Positions 8,272-16,065 of a stretch of 16,546 nt of DNA are shown here, piece after piece (position 1 is the stretch's first letter; the number at the start of each line of letters is the position of its first letter). Under the pieces are notes generated by a model that worked only from the letters and a program-made list of their open reading frames with translations, was not told the origin of the DNA and made no database searches. Source of the DNA: RGIG8748 sp045606045 (GTDB taxonomy: Bacteria; Bacillota; Clostridia; UMGS1810); contig JAZURE010000013.1 of assembly GCA_045606045.1 (NCBI GenBank), positions 1 through 16,546 of the forward strand. Direction: 5' to 3'. The position numbers and the translations under genes were made by a program.

Positions 8272-10491
8272 TCATATTTGCCATATGTCGTTGTTGTACT
8301 GTGCTATTGTTCTGTCGGAAGAAAAGTAACCTGCATTTGCTATATTTGCAAGCATCTTTTTTGCCCATAATTCTCTGTCTTCGTAGTCGAGATATACTTT
8401 CTTTCGGGTGCTCATATAATCGTCAAAATCGGGAAAGGTCATAAACCAGTCTTTGTTTATAAGCTCGTCCTTTATGCGTGTAAGGCAAACTCTGTCGCCC
8501 ACCGATAGCATAGCCTCGCTTGTTATAAAGTCTACTGCTTCTTTGAGTTTTGCGTTATTTTCATAGTAGGTGCGGCTTACATAGTCTCCTCGTTTGTACC
8601 TTTCTATTACGGTGTTTGCTCTTTCACCAAAGATGTATATATTGTCATCGCCAACAAGAGAGTGAATCTCTACATTGGCACCATCTTCGGTTCCCAGTAT
8701 CACACCGCCGTTTAGCATAAATTTCATATTTCCTGTACCGCTTGCCTCCTTGGATGCAAGAGATATCTGCTCGGATATATCGCAGGCGGGTATAAGCACC
8801 TCTGCAGAGGTTACATTGTAGTTTTCTATCATTACTACCTGAAGATACTCTTTTGCCTTTTCGTCATTTTGTATCACTTTGCCAAGGCAGAGGATAAGGT
8901 GTATTATATCCTTTGCTATCGTATATGCAGGCGATGCCTTGGCGGCAAATATAGCGCATATTGGCGTTTTGGGTGTGTTGCCTTTTTTGATTTCGAGGTA
9001 CATATTTATAAGGCTCAGTACATTCATCTGCTGGCGCTTGTACTCGTGGAGTCTTTTTATCTGCATATCAAATATTGCATTTTCGTTTATGCTTATTCCC
9101 TGAGTGTCTTTTATGAATTTTTTTAAGCTTATTTTGTTTTCTTTTTTTATATCGATAAGCTGTTTTAATACCTTTTTGTCATTTTCAAAGCCAATAAGCT
9201 TTTTAAGCTCGGAGCTGTCTTCGTGAAAACCGTCTCCGATTAATTCAGTTATATATTTAGTAAGTGCGGGATTGCTCTTAAATAGCCATCTCGAGAACGA
9301 AATTCCGTTTGTTTTGTTGTTGAATTTTTCGGGATATATCTTGTAGAAATTATTAAGCTCTGCGTTTTTTAGTATTTCGGTATGGAGCTTGGCAACCCCG
9401 TTTATACTAAATGAATAGTGTATATCCATATGTGCCATATGAACTGTATCGTAGCCGTCTATTATATACACCGAGCTGTCCTGATATTTTCTTCTTATTC
9501 TGTCATCGAGTATCTCTATTATAGGCACTATGTTTGGTACAGCTCTTTTAAGGTAGTGCATTGGCCATTTTTCCAGAGCTTCCGAAAGAATGGTGTGGTT
9601 TGTATAGGCTACGGTTTTCGATACTGTATCTATAGCATCGTCGACTGTAAGCCCCTTTTTTATAAGAAGGCGTATAAGCTCGGGTATTATAAATGACGGA
9701 TGGGTGTCATTTATCTGTACTGCTGCATATCGGTGCAAATCGTAAAGGGTAGAGCCTTTTTGTATACATTCATCTATTATTTTTTGTGCACCGCAGCTTG
9801 CCATAAAGTATTCCTGATATACTCTTAAAAGTCTTCCGCTTTCGTCACTGTCATCGGGATACAAGAAGAGTGTAAGGTTTTTGGCATAATCCGATTTATC
9901 GAATTCTATGCCGTTTTTTACTATGCTCTCGTCTACGGAATCTATATCAAAGAGGGTGAGCTTATTCACTCTGCCGCCTCTTCCCACTATATCCATCTGC
10001 CATGCTCTTGCTTTAAGCGTGAGGTTTCCGAATTCCACATTGTAAGTAAGCGGTGTTTTTTTTAAAAACACATTTTTGTGCATCCACGGATTAGGCTTTT
10101 CCACCTGCTTGTTATCCATAAATTCCTGACGGAACAGACCAAAGTGGTAGTTTATTCCCATACCCTCGGCATTTAGTGAAAGATTTGCCGCAGAGTCCAT
10201 AAAGCATGCTGCAAGTCTTCCCAGACCGCCGTTTCCAAGCGATGGCTCGTCTTCTTCTTTTTCTATTTCAGAAAGCGATGTATTAAGCTTTTCCAGACTT
10301 TTTTCCGCATTGTCATACAACCCTGCATTTATGAGCGTATTTACAAGCATCTTTCCCGTAAGAAACTCTGCCGATAGATAGTAGAGCTTCTTTTTGGAAT
10401 CGCTTTGGGGCGTTTTGTATGTTGTCTCTTCTATTTCTTTGTATATGGTATCATAGAGTTCTTTTGCACTTTTTGCATCTTTGTAGTCCAT
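8272..10491 (-). CDS. glgP: Glycogen/maltodextrin phosphorylase (GT35)
   Basis: Cytoplasmic pyridoxal-phosphate enzyme that releases glucose 1-phosphate from the non-reducing ends of alpha-1,4-glucans. At 739 residues it is on the short side for the family, lacking the N-terminal regulatory extension of animal enzymes. Typical segments are YYLSAEFLTGK, EDEPSLGNGGLGRLAACFMDS, INDTHPSFIIPEL, RLHEYKRQQMNVL and the cofactor site EASGTGNMKFMLNGG, where K590 should bind PLP. Its ATG follows an AAGGATGTG ribosome binding site. It is the first gene of the minus-strand operon and is separated from the PTS gene by 14 bases. It cannot act on maltose itself, which makes the presence of malQ in the same operon meaningful. 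Maltodextrin (malP) versus glycogen (glgP) preference cannot be told from sequence alone. Confidence 0.93.
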   Translation of the reverse strand: MDYKDAKSAKELYDTIYKEIEETTYKTPQSDSKKKLYYLSAEFLTGKMLVNTLINAGLYDNAEKSLEKLNTSLSEIEKEEDEPSLGNGGLGRLAACFMDSAANLSLNAEGMGINYHFGLFRQEFMDNKQVEKPNPWMHKNVFLKKTPLTYNVEFGNLTLKARAWQMDIVGRGGRVNKLTLFDIDSVDESIVKNGIEFDKSDYAKNLTLFLYPDDSDESGRLLRVYQEYFMASCGAQKIIDECIQKGSTLYDLHRYAAVQINDTHPSFIIPELIRLLIKKGLTVDDAIDTVSKTVAYTNHTILSEALEKWPMHYLKRAVPNIVPIIEILDDRIRRKYQDSSVYIIDGYDTVHMAHMDIHYSFSINGVAKLHTEILKNAELNNFYKIYPEKFNNKTNGISFSRWLFKSNPALTKYITELIGDGFHEDSSELKKLIGFENDKKVLKQLIDIKKENKISLKKFIKDTQGISINENAIFDMQIKRLHEYKRQQMNVLSLINMYLEIKKGNTPKTPICAIFAAKASPAYTIAKDIIHLILCLGKVIQNDEKAKEYLQVVMIENYNVTSAEVLIPACDISEQISLASKEASGTGNMKFMLNGGVILGTEDGANVEIHSLVGDDNIYIFGERANTVIERYKRGDYVSRTYYENNAKLKEAVDFITSEAMLSVGDRVCLTRIKDELINKDWFMTFPDFDDYMSTRKKVYLDYEDRELWAKKMLANIANAGYFSSDRTIAQYNNDIWQI

Positions 10492-10572
10492 ATTAGCACA
10501 TCCTTTTTTGCTTATTATTTACTACGCAAAAAAGTTTATTCATTTGTAAATGTATAAAACATCATCATGAAC

Positions 10573-10601
10573 TTGCACAAAGGATAAAAATGTAATATAA
10601 T
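10573..10601 (+). promoter_or_regulatory. Sigma-A promoter of the MFS transporter gene
   Basis: TTGCAC at 10573-10578 and a consensus TATAAT at 10596-10601, spaced by exactly 17 bases. Transcription would begin near 10608. This places an in-frame ATG at 10600 inside the -10 box, so translation must start later (10639). The rest of 10492-10638, between the divergent phosphorylase and this gene, shows no clear operator or cre-like site. Confidence 0.75.
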
Positions 10602-10638
10602 GTTTGTGGCAAAATATTTACTAACGAGGGATATAGTA

Positions 10639-11868
10639 ATGGAAAAATACAAACTTGCAAAAAATGCGTGCTATCTGACAGGCGTCACAATGTCCATATC
10701 AGCCAATTTGTCGCCTCTCCTGTTTTTGACATTTAGAGATATGTATAATCTATCTTATACCTTACTTGGATTTCTTGTGGTAATTAATTTTTTTGCGCAA
10801 CTTCTTGTTGATTTGATATTTACATTTTTTACTAAGTATTTCAACATACATAAAGCAGTAAGAAGTACGCCTCTTATTGTATTTGTCGGCTTGATATTAT
10901 ACGCAGTTTTACCAAGAGCATTTCCTGACAAGGCATTTTTATGGATCTTGGCAGGAACAGTAGTGTTTTCTGTTGCTTCAGGGTTAAGCGAGGTTTTGCT
11001 AAGTCCCGTGATTGCGGCAATACCAAGCAAAAAACCCGAACATGAAATGAGCAAGCTGCACTCAATGTATGCCTGGGGCGTAGTAGGTGTGGTAATATTG
11101 AGTACATTGTTCTTAACAATTTTCGGCAGTATAAACTGGATGTATCTTGCGTTACTTTGGTCGATAGTTCCATTTATAGCGTTTTTAATGTTTTTAAAGG
11201 CAAAGCTTCCCCCAATGGAGCATCCTGATGTAGAAAAAAAGGAAACAAAAATATTTAATAAAGGCATCATATTATGCACATTATGTATATTTTTTGGCGG
11301 GGCAGCAGAATGTACGATGTCGCAATGGGCATCGGGATTTATTGAAAATGCCATAGGAGTTCCAAAAATTTATGGAGATGTTATAGGAGTAGCTTTATTT
11401 GCAGCATTATTGGGGACAGGTAGAACCTTATATTCCCGATATGGTAAAAATATTATTAATATTTTATTGTTTGGGATGCTTGGTTCTTGTGTCTGCTATT
11501 TTATGGCAAGTTTAGCATTAAGCCCTGCAGTTGGAATAATAGCATGCGCTCTTACAGGAATTTTTACATCCATGTTATGGCCCGGAACCTTGATTTATGT
11601 AGAAGAAAAGTTTGAAAATGTGGGCGTGGCTATCTATGCACTTATGGCTGCCGGCGGTGATATGGGAGCGTCCGTCGCACCACAGCTGCTTGGAATTATA
11701 TCTGATAAATTCGGCTTGACGAGTTTTGCTTTAAAACTTTCAGATATGTTTAATATAACTATAGAACAGGTTAGTATGAGAGCAGGGTTACTTGTAGCAG
11801 GACTTTTCCCTGTTGTTGGTGTACTATGTATACTTTGTATGAAGAAATATTTTAAGAAACATGTTTAG
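10639..11868 (+). CDS. Major facilitator superfamily transporter
   Basis: A 409-residue polytopic membrane protein with about twelve hydrophobic segments, typical of MFS permeases. The start is taken at 10639 (MEKYKLAKNACYLTG) because a GAGGGA ribosome binding site lies at 10626-10631 and the upstream ATG at 10600 is in the promoter. The first-half loop (FTKYFNIHKAVRSTPLIVF) fits the cytoplasmic loop between helices 2 and 3. GDMGASVAPQLLGIISDKFG near the C-terminus resembles the sugar-permease (FucP/YihN-like) branch, but the substrate is not identifiable. Base composition is more AT-rich than in the upstream operons. The HAD remnant begins 12 bases after its stop, and the two probably formed an operon before the HAD gene decayed. 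Confidence 0.85.
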   Translation: MEKYKLAKNACYLTGVTMSISANLSPLLFLTFRDMYNLSYTLLGFLVVINFFAQLLVDLIFTFFTKYFNIHKAVRSTPLIVFVGLILYAVLPRAFPDKAFLWILAGTVVFSVASGLSEVLLSPVIAAIPSKKPEHEMSKLHSMYAWGVVGVVILSTLFLTIFGSINWMYLALLWSIVPFIAFLMFLKAKLPPMEHPDVEKKETKIFNKGIILCTLCIFFGGAAECTMSQWASGFIENAIGVPKIYGDVIGVALFAALLGTGRTLYSRYGKNIINILLFGMLGSCVCYFMASLALSPAVGIIACALTGIFTSMLWPGTLIYVEEKFENVGVAIYALMAAGGDMGASVAPQLLGIISDKFGLTSFALKLSDMFNITIEQVSMRAGLLVAGLFPVVGVLCILCMKKYFKKHV

Positions 11869-11880
11869 GCGGATTTATAT

Positions 11881-12340
11881 ATGCTAAAGGTAATAATGTT
11901 TGATATTGATAATACGCTGCTGAGTTTTGACCAATACGTTAAACAATCTATGCAAAATGGATTTGGTAAAATATCTTTATGGTAAATATACCCTTTGTGT
12001 TGCAAGCAATGGTCCATATTTCCAACAGGAGAATAGACTTAGAATTAGCGGAATGTTGCCATATTTTTCAAATATATTTATATCCCAAGAAATCGGCTAT
12101 TCGAAACCCTCGGATAAGTTTTTTAGTGCTTGTATGAACCGCTTGAATGCGCAAACAGAACAGGCTATCATGCCTGATGAAGTTATGATAATAGGAGATT
12201 CACTATCTTCAGATATGTTTGGCGGAATTCAATTTGGTATGCAGGCATGCTTTTATAACCCCAAAATGAAACCTGTTCCACAGGGATTAAAAATAAATTA
12301 TAATGTGGCATCATTAAAAGAAATAAAAAGTATCCTTTGA
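11881..12340 (+). pseudogene. HAD-superfamily hydrolase with internal deletion and frameshift
   Basis: The frame starting at 11881 gives MLKVIMFDIDNTLLSFD, the HAD motif I with nucleophile D8 and D10, and continues through QYVKQSMQNGF to a stop at 11983-11985. The neighbouring frame then encodes, from about 11950 to 12340, the second half of a HAD enzyme: motif II in YTLCVASNG, the motif III lysine in GYSKPSDKFF, and motif IV in IIGDSLSSDMFGG. The cap domain and linker, normally on the order of 60-80 residues, are missing. The join falls near 11950-11965 and changes frame. The intact family would be a YjjG/5'-nucleotidase-like phosphatase. No single open frame joins motif I to the rest, so it is called as a broken gene. 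A sequencing error alone would not explain the missing cap. Confidence 0.85.
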
Positions 12341-12440
12341 TAAATTAATTAATTTACTTGAAGGAACAGACAGAATTCAAAACAGAGTGGAGACGAGGAA
12401 GCTTTTGTCACATAATTAAATTTGAAGTATTAATTTTTTG

Positions 12441-12459
12441 CCCCTGACTTGACACGAGT
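12441..12459 (+). repeat. Solitary right end of the TIR element (copy 0)
   Basis: CCCCTGACTTGACACGAGT is identical over 19 bases to the right end of the full element at 16234-16252; the last 14 bases also match the element at 13530-13543. No matching left end or internal sequence was found in 12341-12440. It therefore looks like an empty or truncated site rather than a full copy. It marks the left boundary of the ATP-grasp block. The rest of 12341-12503 is AT-rich non-coding sequence. Confidence 0.85.
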
Positions 12460-12503
12460 CGGAAAATGTCGAATGAGGTTGAAAAATGGAAAGGAGGGTA
12501 AAG

Positions 12504-13334
12504 ATGAGTAGAAATTTTGATGATTTTATCTTAATTGATAATGTGCCAATAATGATTAAATTGATAGGTAATAATTCTTATGATTACAATTTTAGAAATC
12601 ATTTTGAATGCAAATCTGTTATAGATAGTATTTCTAATCCTATAATACTTAGAATCGGTGCTGTCATGGACTATGTTGCCACCGAGAAAGAAGTTAATGA
12701 TATGGGCTGTAAACTTGCTATGACATATGAGGAACATAAGAGAGCAAGTGAATTATCGAATTGGTATCCGCTTATAAGTGATTATACACCATATAGTAAG
12801 ATATATAATGAATTTCCGTCTGTAGAAGAAGTCTTGAATGAATTTTCCTTTCCAATTTTTGTGAAAGGAAACAGGCAGACAAATAAGCATAATAAAAAAT
12901 TATGTATTATAGAAAACCATAATATGTATAAAGAATTAGAAAAGCATTGGAAGATGGATTCAATATTACATTGGCAGGATATAGTAATCAGAGAATATAT
13001 AGATTTGCAAAAGGTCGATGATTCATCTTTTCCTGATATGGTTCCATTTAGTTATGAGTTCCGCTTGTTTTTCTGGAAAAAGCAACTTGTTTCCTATGGC
13101 TCTTATTGGACAATGGGTGTTCAATATATATTAGATAATAGAGATAAACAAAAAGCATTTTCGTTAGCACAAAGAGTTGCTGAAATTATTGATGTTCCAT
13201 TCTTGGCGGTAGATATTGCAAAAACAAAGCAAGGAAAGTGGATAGTAATTGAAGTTAACGATGCACAAGAAAGTGGATATGTTGGTGTCAATCGTAATGA
13301 GTTGTGGCAAAATATTATTGCTATAGAGAAATAA
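12504..13334 (+). CDS. ATP-grasp domain protein (R2K-like clade)
   Basis: A 276-residue cytoplasmic protein with the layout of an ATP-grasp ligase. A less conserved N-terminal half (to about residue 110) is followed by the ATP-binding lysine strand FPIFVKGNRQTNKHN, then DIVIREYIDL, the R-containing YEFRLFFWKKQLVSYGSYW, and the metal/ATP motif FLAVDIAKTKQGKWIVIEVNDAQESG with the acidic D and E-x-N-D residues. The EFR-FF and VIEVNDAQ-SG pattern resembles the R2K clade of ATP-grasp proteins found in phages and accessory loci. Such enzymes join a carboxylate to an amine or thiol; the substrate here is unknown. The start is set at 12504 because AAGGAGGGT (12491-12499) lies just ahead of it; an in-frame ATG at 12486 lies upstream of that site. 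It is the only gene between the solitary repeat end and the first full repeat, so it forms a one-gene block. Confidence 0.72.
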   Translation: MSRNFDDFILIDNVPIMIKLIGNNSYDYNFRNHFECKSVIDSISNPIILRIGAVMDYVATEKEVNDMGCKLAMTYEEHKRASELSNWYPLISDYTPYSKIYNEFPSVEEVLNEFSFPIFVKGNRQTNKHNKKLCIIENHNMYKELEKHWKMDSILHWQDIVIREYIDLQKVDDSSFPDMVPFSYEFRLFFWKKQLVSYGSYWTMGVQYILDNRDKQKAFSLAQRVAEIIDVPFLAVDIAKTKQGKWIVIEVNDAQESGYVGVNRNELWQNIIAIEK

Positions 13335-13355
13335 AACATGCGGGCACATAAATTT

Positions 13356-13543
13356 ACTCGTGTCAAGTCTATACAATTTTAAAAATTAGTTTGCCGATTT
13401 ATGATATTTACATAAAAAGTCGGAGCGAGAAAATCCAGTATTCTCGCGGGTTCTAAGAAGTTTTGTTCAGAAAAAAGCAGTGAAAAAATTAAGGGAAAAA
13501 TAGTAGGTCCTATTATTCACTGTTCTCCGGACTTGACACGAGT
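13356..13543 (+). repeat. TIR element copy 1, 188 bp, internally structured
   Basis: The ends are a perfect 14-bp inverted repeat, ACTCGTGTCAAGTC (13356-13369) and GACTTGACACGAGT (13530-13543). Inside are several hairpins: CCGA/TCGG (13394-13397 with 13420-13423), GCGAGAA/TTCTCGC (13425-13431 with 13441-13447), CAGTGAA/TTCACTG (13478-13484 with 13516-13522), and nested within the last AATAG/CTATT (13499-13503 with 13510-13514) around the loop TAGGTC. The element is closely related along its full length to the one at 16066-16252. No open frame of note is inside and no target-site duplication is obvious. It starts 22 bases after the ATP-grasp stop. It could be a MITE, an attC-like recombination site or a structured RNA. 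Confidence 0.9.
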
Positions 13544-13611
13544 CTAAAAAGGGTGAATTTTATTGATAAATGTATTAATTGTTGCAGAAGTAATTAACAT
13601 GAGGTGAAATT

Positions 13612-15108
13612 ATGTCTAAAAATGTTACTTTATATAATCTTTTAATTTCTTGTCCTAGTGATGTTAGAGAAGAAGTTGGATTGATTGAAGATGCTGTTAA
13701 AGAGTTCAATGAATTGTATGCTGATCAGTTAGGTATAGTGATTAAAACTAAATATTGGAAAAAAAGTTCTTATGCTCAATCTGGTGGAAAACCTCAGAAG
13801 TTATTAAATGAACAGATAGTTAACGACTGTGATGCAGCAGTGGCAATCTTTTGGACAAAATTTGGTTCTCCTACTGATGAATACGGTTCAGGAACAGAAG
13901 AAGAGATTGAGATTATGCTTCAATCTGGAAAACAAGTATTTATGTATTTTTCAGACAAGCCAATCTCTCCATCCCAAATGAATAGTGAAGAATATAAACA
14001 TATTCAAGCATTCCGTGAAAAATATAAAGATCGTGGAATCTATTTTACATATTCATCAGGTGAAGAGTTTAAAAAAATGTTTTTTGCTCAACTTTCTATG
14101 CACTTTTTATCAGAGAAAAAAGTAAAAGAAGCAACTGTTGAAAGGGTTCCAGAGTTAAAATTAGTGGGAATCGATAAGGATGGAAATTTATCGAATGAGG
14201 CTTCAATTTATCCGTTTGTTTTAAATACCCCAAATACAACAAAGCAGTATATTGATACGATTATGGGGTTATATGAAGAAATTAAAAATATAAAACTAGG
14301 GAAGAGACACAATATTGATAGTTCGTTGTTTTCTGGTTTTACAAAGCCGGTTGATGTTGATGAAGCAGAACGTGAATATATCACAACTGTTGCTAATCAG
14401 CTAAAAATAGAGATTCCAAGTAATTTCTTTGATTTAGGAAATCTAAATAGAAATACTTTATCATCAAATTTACTTACCGGCCCGTCTCTGAATGGCACTT
14501 CTGAGGAAGTTCAAAAATACAGAAAAATAAAAAAACTGCATGAGGTGATTTCTAAAGCATTGGAATGGATGCCGATAGAAAAGGCTTTTTCAGAAAAGCG
14601 TTGTTTGAGGCTAGCCATTCAAAATTGCGGAAAAGCAATTGATGAGGATGTTGAGATAACTTTTGAGATTCCACAAAAAGCCTTGCTATCTTTAACGGAG
14701 TTTCCCAGTTTTAATAACGAAGAAATGGGATATCTTTTAAATGATTGTGATATGAGTGTTTTATTCGGAATTAATAGCACAGCTGAATATTCCGAATATT
14801 CAGAATCAGAAAGAAATGGACCTTCTAATTATACACCAAGAACATCATATGGATTGCCTGGTTTTGTACAAAACTATAGTGATGATTTTGTAGACGAATT
14901 AAATGATGTTTTTTGCTATTCAATCTATCCAAACGGGGAGAATTACATTGTTAAATTGAAGGTAGATTATATAAAGCACAATACCAGTGTTGCTTTTCCG
15001 TCGATTTTGTTTATAAAAGACGATGTTGAAAGTATAGCGTATAAAATAACATCAAAGAATAGTCCAGATGTATTTGAGGGTGTTGTTAAAGTTCTGAAAA
15101 TACGATAA
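13612..15108 (+). CDS. Protein with N-terminal DUF4062/TIR-like domain, predicted defence or signalling effector
   Basis: A 498-residue soluble protein. Residues ~5-170 match the pattern of the DUF4062-like branch of TIR/Rossmann-type domains: strand plus ISCPSDVREEVGLIEDAV (S13-D17), a KYWKKSSYAQSGGKPQKLLN segment, the DCDAAVAIFWTKFGSPT strand-loop, and GSGTEEEIEIML with candidate catalytic glutamates at 96-100, then VFMYFSDKPI. Domains of this type occur at the N-terminus of bacterial defence and NTPase proteins; NAD or nucleotide cleavage is possible but not shown. The remainder has no recognised domain. Around residues 335-375, RLAIQNCGKAIDEDVEITFEIP looks like a beta-sandwich strand pattern. 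No membrane helix or P-loop is visible. A TGAGGTGA ribosome binding site precedes the ATG. Its codon use is AT-rich, unlike the upstream operons, consistent with transfer. Confidence 0.68.
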   Translation: MSKNVTLYNLLISCPSDVREEVGLIEDAVKEFNELYADQLGIVIKTKYWKKSSYAQSGGKPQKLLNEQIVNDCDAAVAIFWTKFGSPTDEYGSGTEEEIEIMLQSGKQVFMYFSDKPISPSQMNSEEYKHIQAFREKYKDRGIYFTYSSGEEFKKMFFAQLSMHFLSEKKVKEATVERVPELKLVGIDKDGNLSNEASIYPFVLNTPNTTKQYIDTIMGLYEEIKNIKLGKRHNIDSSLFSGFTKPVDVDEAEREYITTVANQLKIEIPSNFFDLGNLNRNTLSSNLLTGPSLNGTSEEVQKYRKIKKLHEVISKALEWMPIEKAFSEKRCLRLAIQNCGKAIDEDVEITFEIPQKALLSLTEFPSFNNEEMGYLLNDCDMSVLFGINSTAEYSEYSESERNGPSNYTPRTSYGLPGFVQNYSDDFVDELNDVFCYSIYPNGENYIVKLKVDYIKHNTSVAFPSILFIKDDVESIAYKITSKNSPDVFEGVVKVLKIR

Positions 15109-15157
15109 GAAGTTTCTTAATCGAATAAAGGAAAAGATTTTAAAAGAGGTGCTATAT

Positions 15158-15697
15158 ATGAAGAAAACATTTTTAATACTTTTTATTGTTTTTACCTTTA
15201 TTTTAGTAATATGTGCATTTAATTATAAATGGATATATTATCGTTTTTATCCTTTTGACAGAATTACGGGAGAGTATGACATTACTGTAAATGGTAAAGA
15301 AACAAATACCGTTGACGAGTATTATGAGTACGAAAATGGCGGTAAAATCAGGCTTGAAAATGATACTGAAAACTTTAAAATTAAAGGTGGCAAATACGGT
15401 AGGTACGCAATAGGATTCGTGTTAAGCGAAGATGCTTTTTATAAACTCACTAATGATGAAAAGTTTAAAGGGAATGGTAATGTAGATTTGTCAGTTGCTT
15501 ATTTGAATACAAATTGGTGGCATATATCAGAATTAGATATAGAAATAGATATTGTCAAAGACAGCGGTGAATGGTATGTATGCTATGATGTAGAATTGGA
15601 AGAACCAATGGAGAACTTTAAAGTTACAACTTCAAATGTGTCAAAGAAAATCAAATTGTCTGAAATTGATACTGCTGAAATTTTGATTGGTATCTAA
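15158..15697 (+). CDS. Membrane-anchored hypothetical protein with extracytoplasmic domain
   Basis: A 179-residue protein not recognised as a known family. Residues 1-22 (MKKTFLILFIVFTFILVICA) are a strong hydrophobic segment without a lipobox, so it is an uncleaved anchor or a signal peptide. The remaining ~155 residues are polar and acidic, with alternating beta-strand-like stretches (ITGEYDITVNG, GRYAIGFVLS, EWYVCYDVELEEP) and a WWH at the middle. The start at 15158 is chosen over a GTG nine bases upstream because AGAGGTG at 15145-15151 is then correctly spaced. It lies 49 bases after the DUF4062-like gene and 48 bases before the next small membrane gene; the three share one repeat-bounded block. 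Function unknown. Confidence 0.7.
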   Translation: MKKTFLILFIVFTFILVICAFNYKWIYYRFYPFDRITGEYDITVNGKETNTVDEYYEYENGGKIRLENDTENFKIKGGKYGRYAIGFVLSEDAFYKLTNDEKFKGNGNVDLSVAYLNTNWWHISELDIEIDIVKDSGEWYVCYDVELEEPMENFKVTTSNVSKKIKLSEIDTAEILIGI

Positions 15698-15745
15698 TAA
15701 TATCTTTTATAAATGATGTGTATTGATGTGAAAGGAAGTGCAAAA

Positions 15746-16036
15746 ATGAAGAGAGCGATAATATTCTTACTACATATACCACTGGCTATATTTACATTGA
15801 TTGAATACTTTATGTTTATGTGGTTTTGGGGCGGGGATGGAGCATTTGCCTTTTTCGGATGCGGAATAAGTTTTATAGTTTATTTGGCATTACATATTTT
15901 TGCATATTTTAAGGTTCAGCATAAATTTAAAAAACTTATAGTATATAGTGCAATTATACTTACGCCAATTTTAAGTGTAATTACGATTTATTTGATACTT
16001 GCACCATTGCTTGGAATAACAATACAAGTTGCATAA
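15746..16036 (+). CDS. Small three-helix membrane protein, hypothetical
   Basis: A 96-residue very hydrophobic protein with three predicted membrane segments: about residues 3-28 (IIFLLHIPLAIFTLIEYFMF), 34-54 (FAFFGCGISFIVYLALHIFA) and 64-92 (LIVYSAIILTPILSVITIYL). The short connecting loop KVQHKFKK is basic. The start at 15746 has an AAAGGAAG ribosome binding site (15731-15738); an ATG at 15713 has none and would add an unrelated polar leader. It is the last gene before the second full repeat element, whose left end begins 29 bases after the stop. No family recognised. It could be a partner of the preceding membrane-anchored protein. Confidence 0.68.
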   Translation: MKRAIIFLLHIPLAIFTLIEYFMFMWFWGGDGAFAFFGCGISFIVYLALHIFAYFKVQHKFKKLIVYSAIILTPILSVITIYLILAPLLGITIQVA

Positions 16037-16065
16037 AATATAAAGAATAATGAGTATTATATTTT

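Noticed and set aside
10600..10638. ATG at 10600 as the MFS start
   Set aside because: It overlaps the TATAAT box of a well-formed promoter and has no ribosome binding site. The ATG at 10639 has both an appropriate ribosome binding site and the expected N-terminus.
10755..11354. Long antisense open frame (199 codons) across the MFS gene
   Set aside because: It is a shadow of the MFS reading frame: low-complexity composition, no ribosome binding site and no recognisable family.
11927..12340. Intact 137-residue HAD protein from a TTG start
   Set aside because: The frame lacks motif I, which lies in the other frame just upstream, has no ribosome binding site, and its first residues are out-of-frame reading of the motif I region.
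12341..12440. Degenerate left half of repeat copy 0 (AATTTACTTG near 12350)
   Set aside because: The likeness to AATTTACTCG is limited to about nine AT-rich bases and none of the conserved internal hairpins follows.
12449..13566. TTGACA inside each repeat right end as an outward -35 promoter element
   Set aside because: A consistent -10 hexamer at 16-18 bases is absent after all three right ends (AATGAG, AATTTT and GACGGA at 17 bases), so a promoter function is not supported. The match is a by-product of the repeat sequence.
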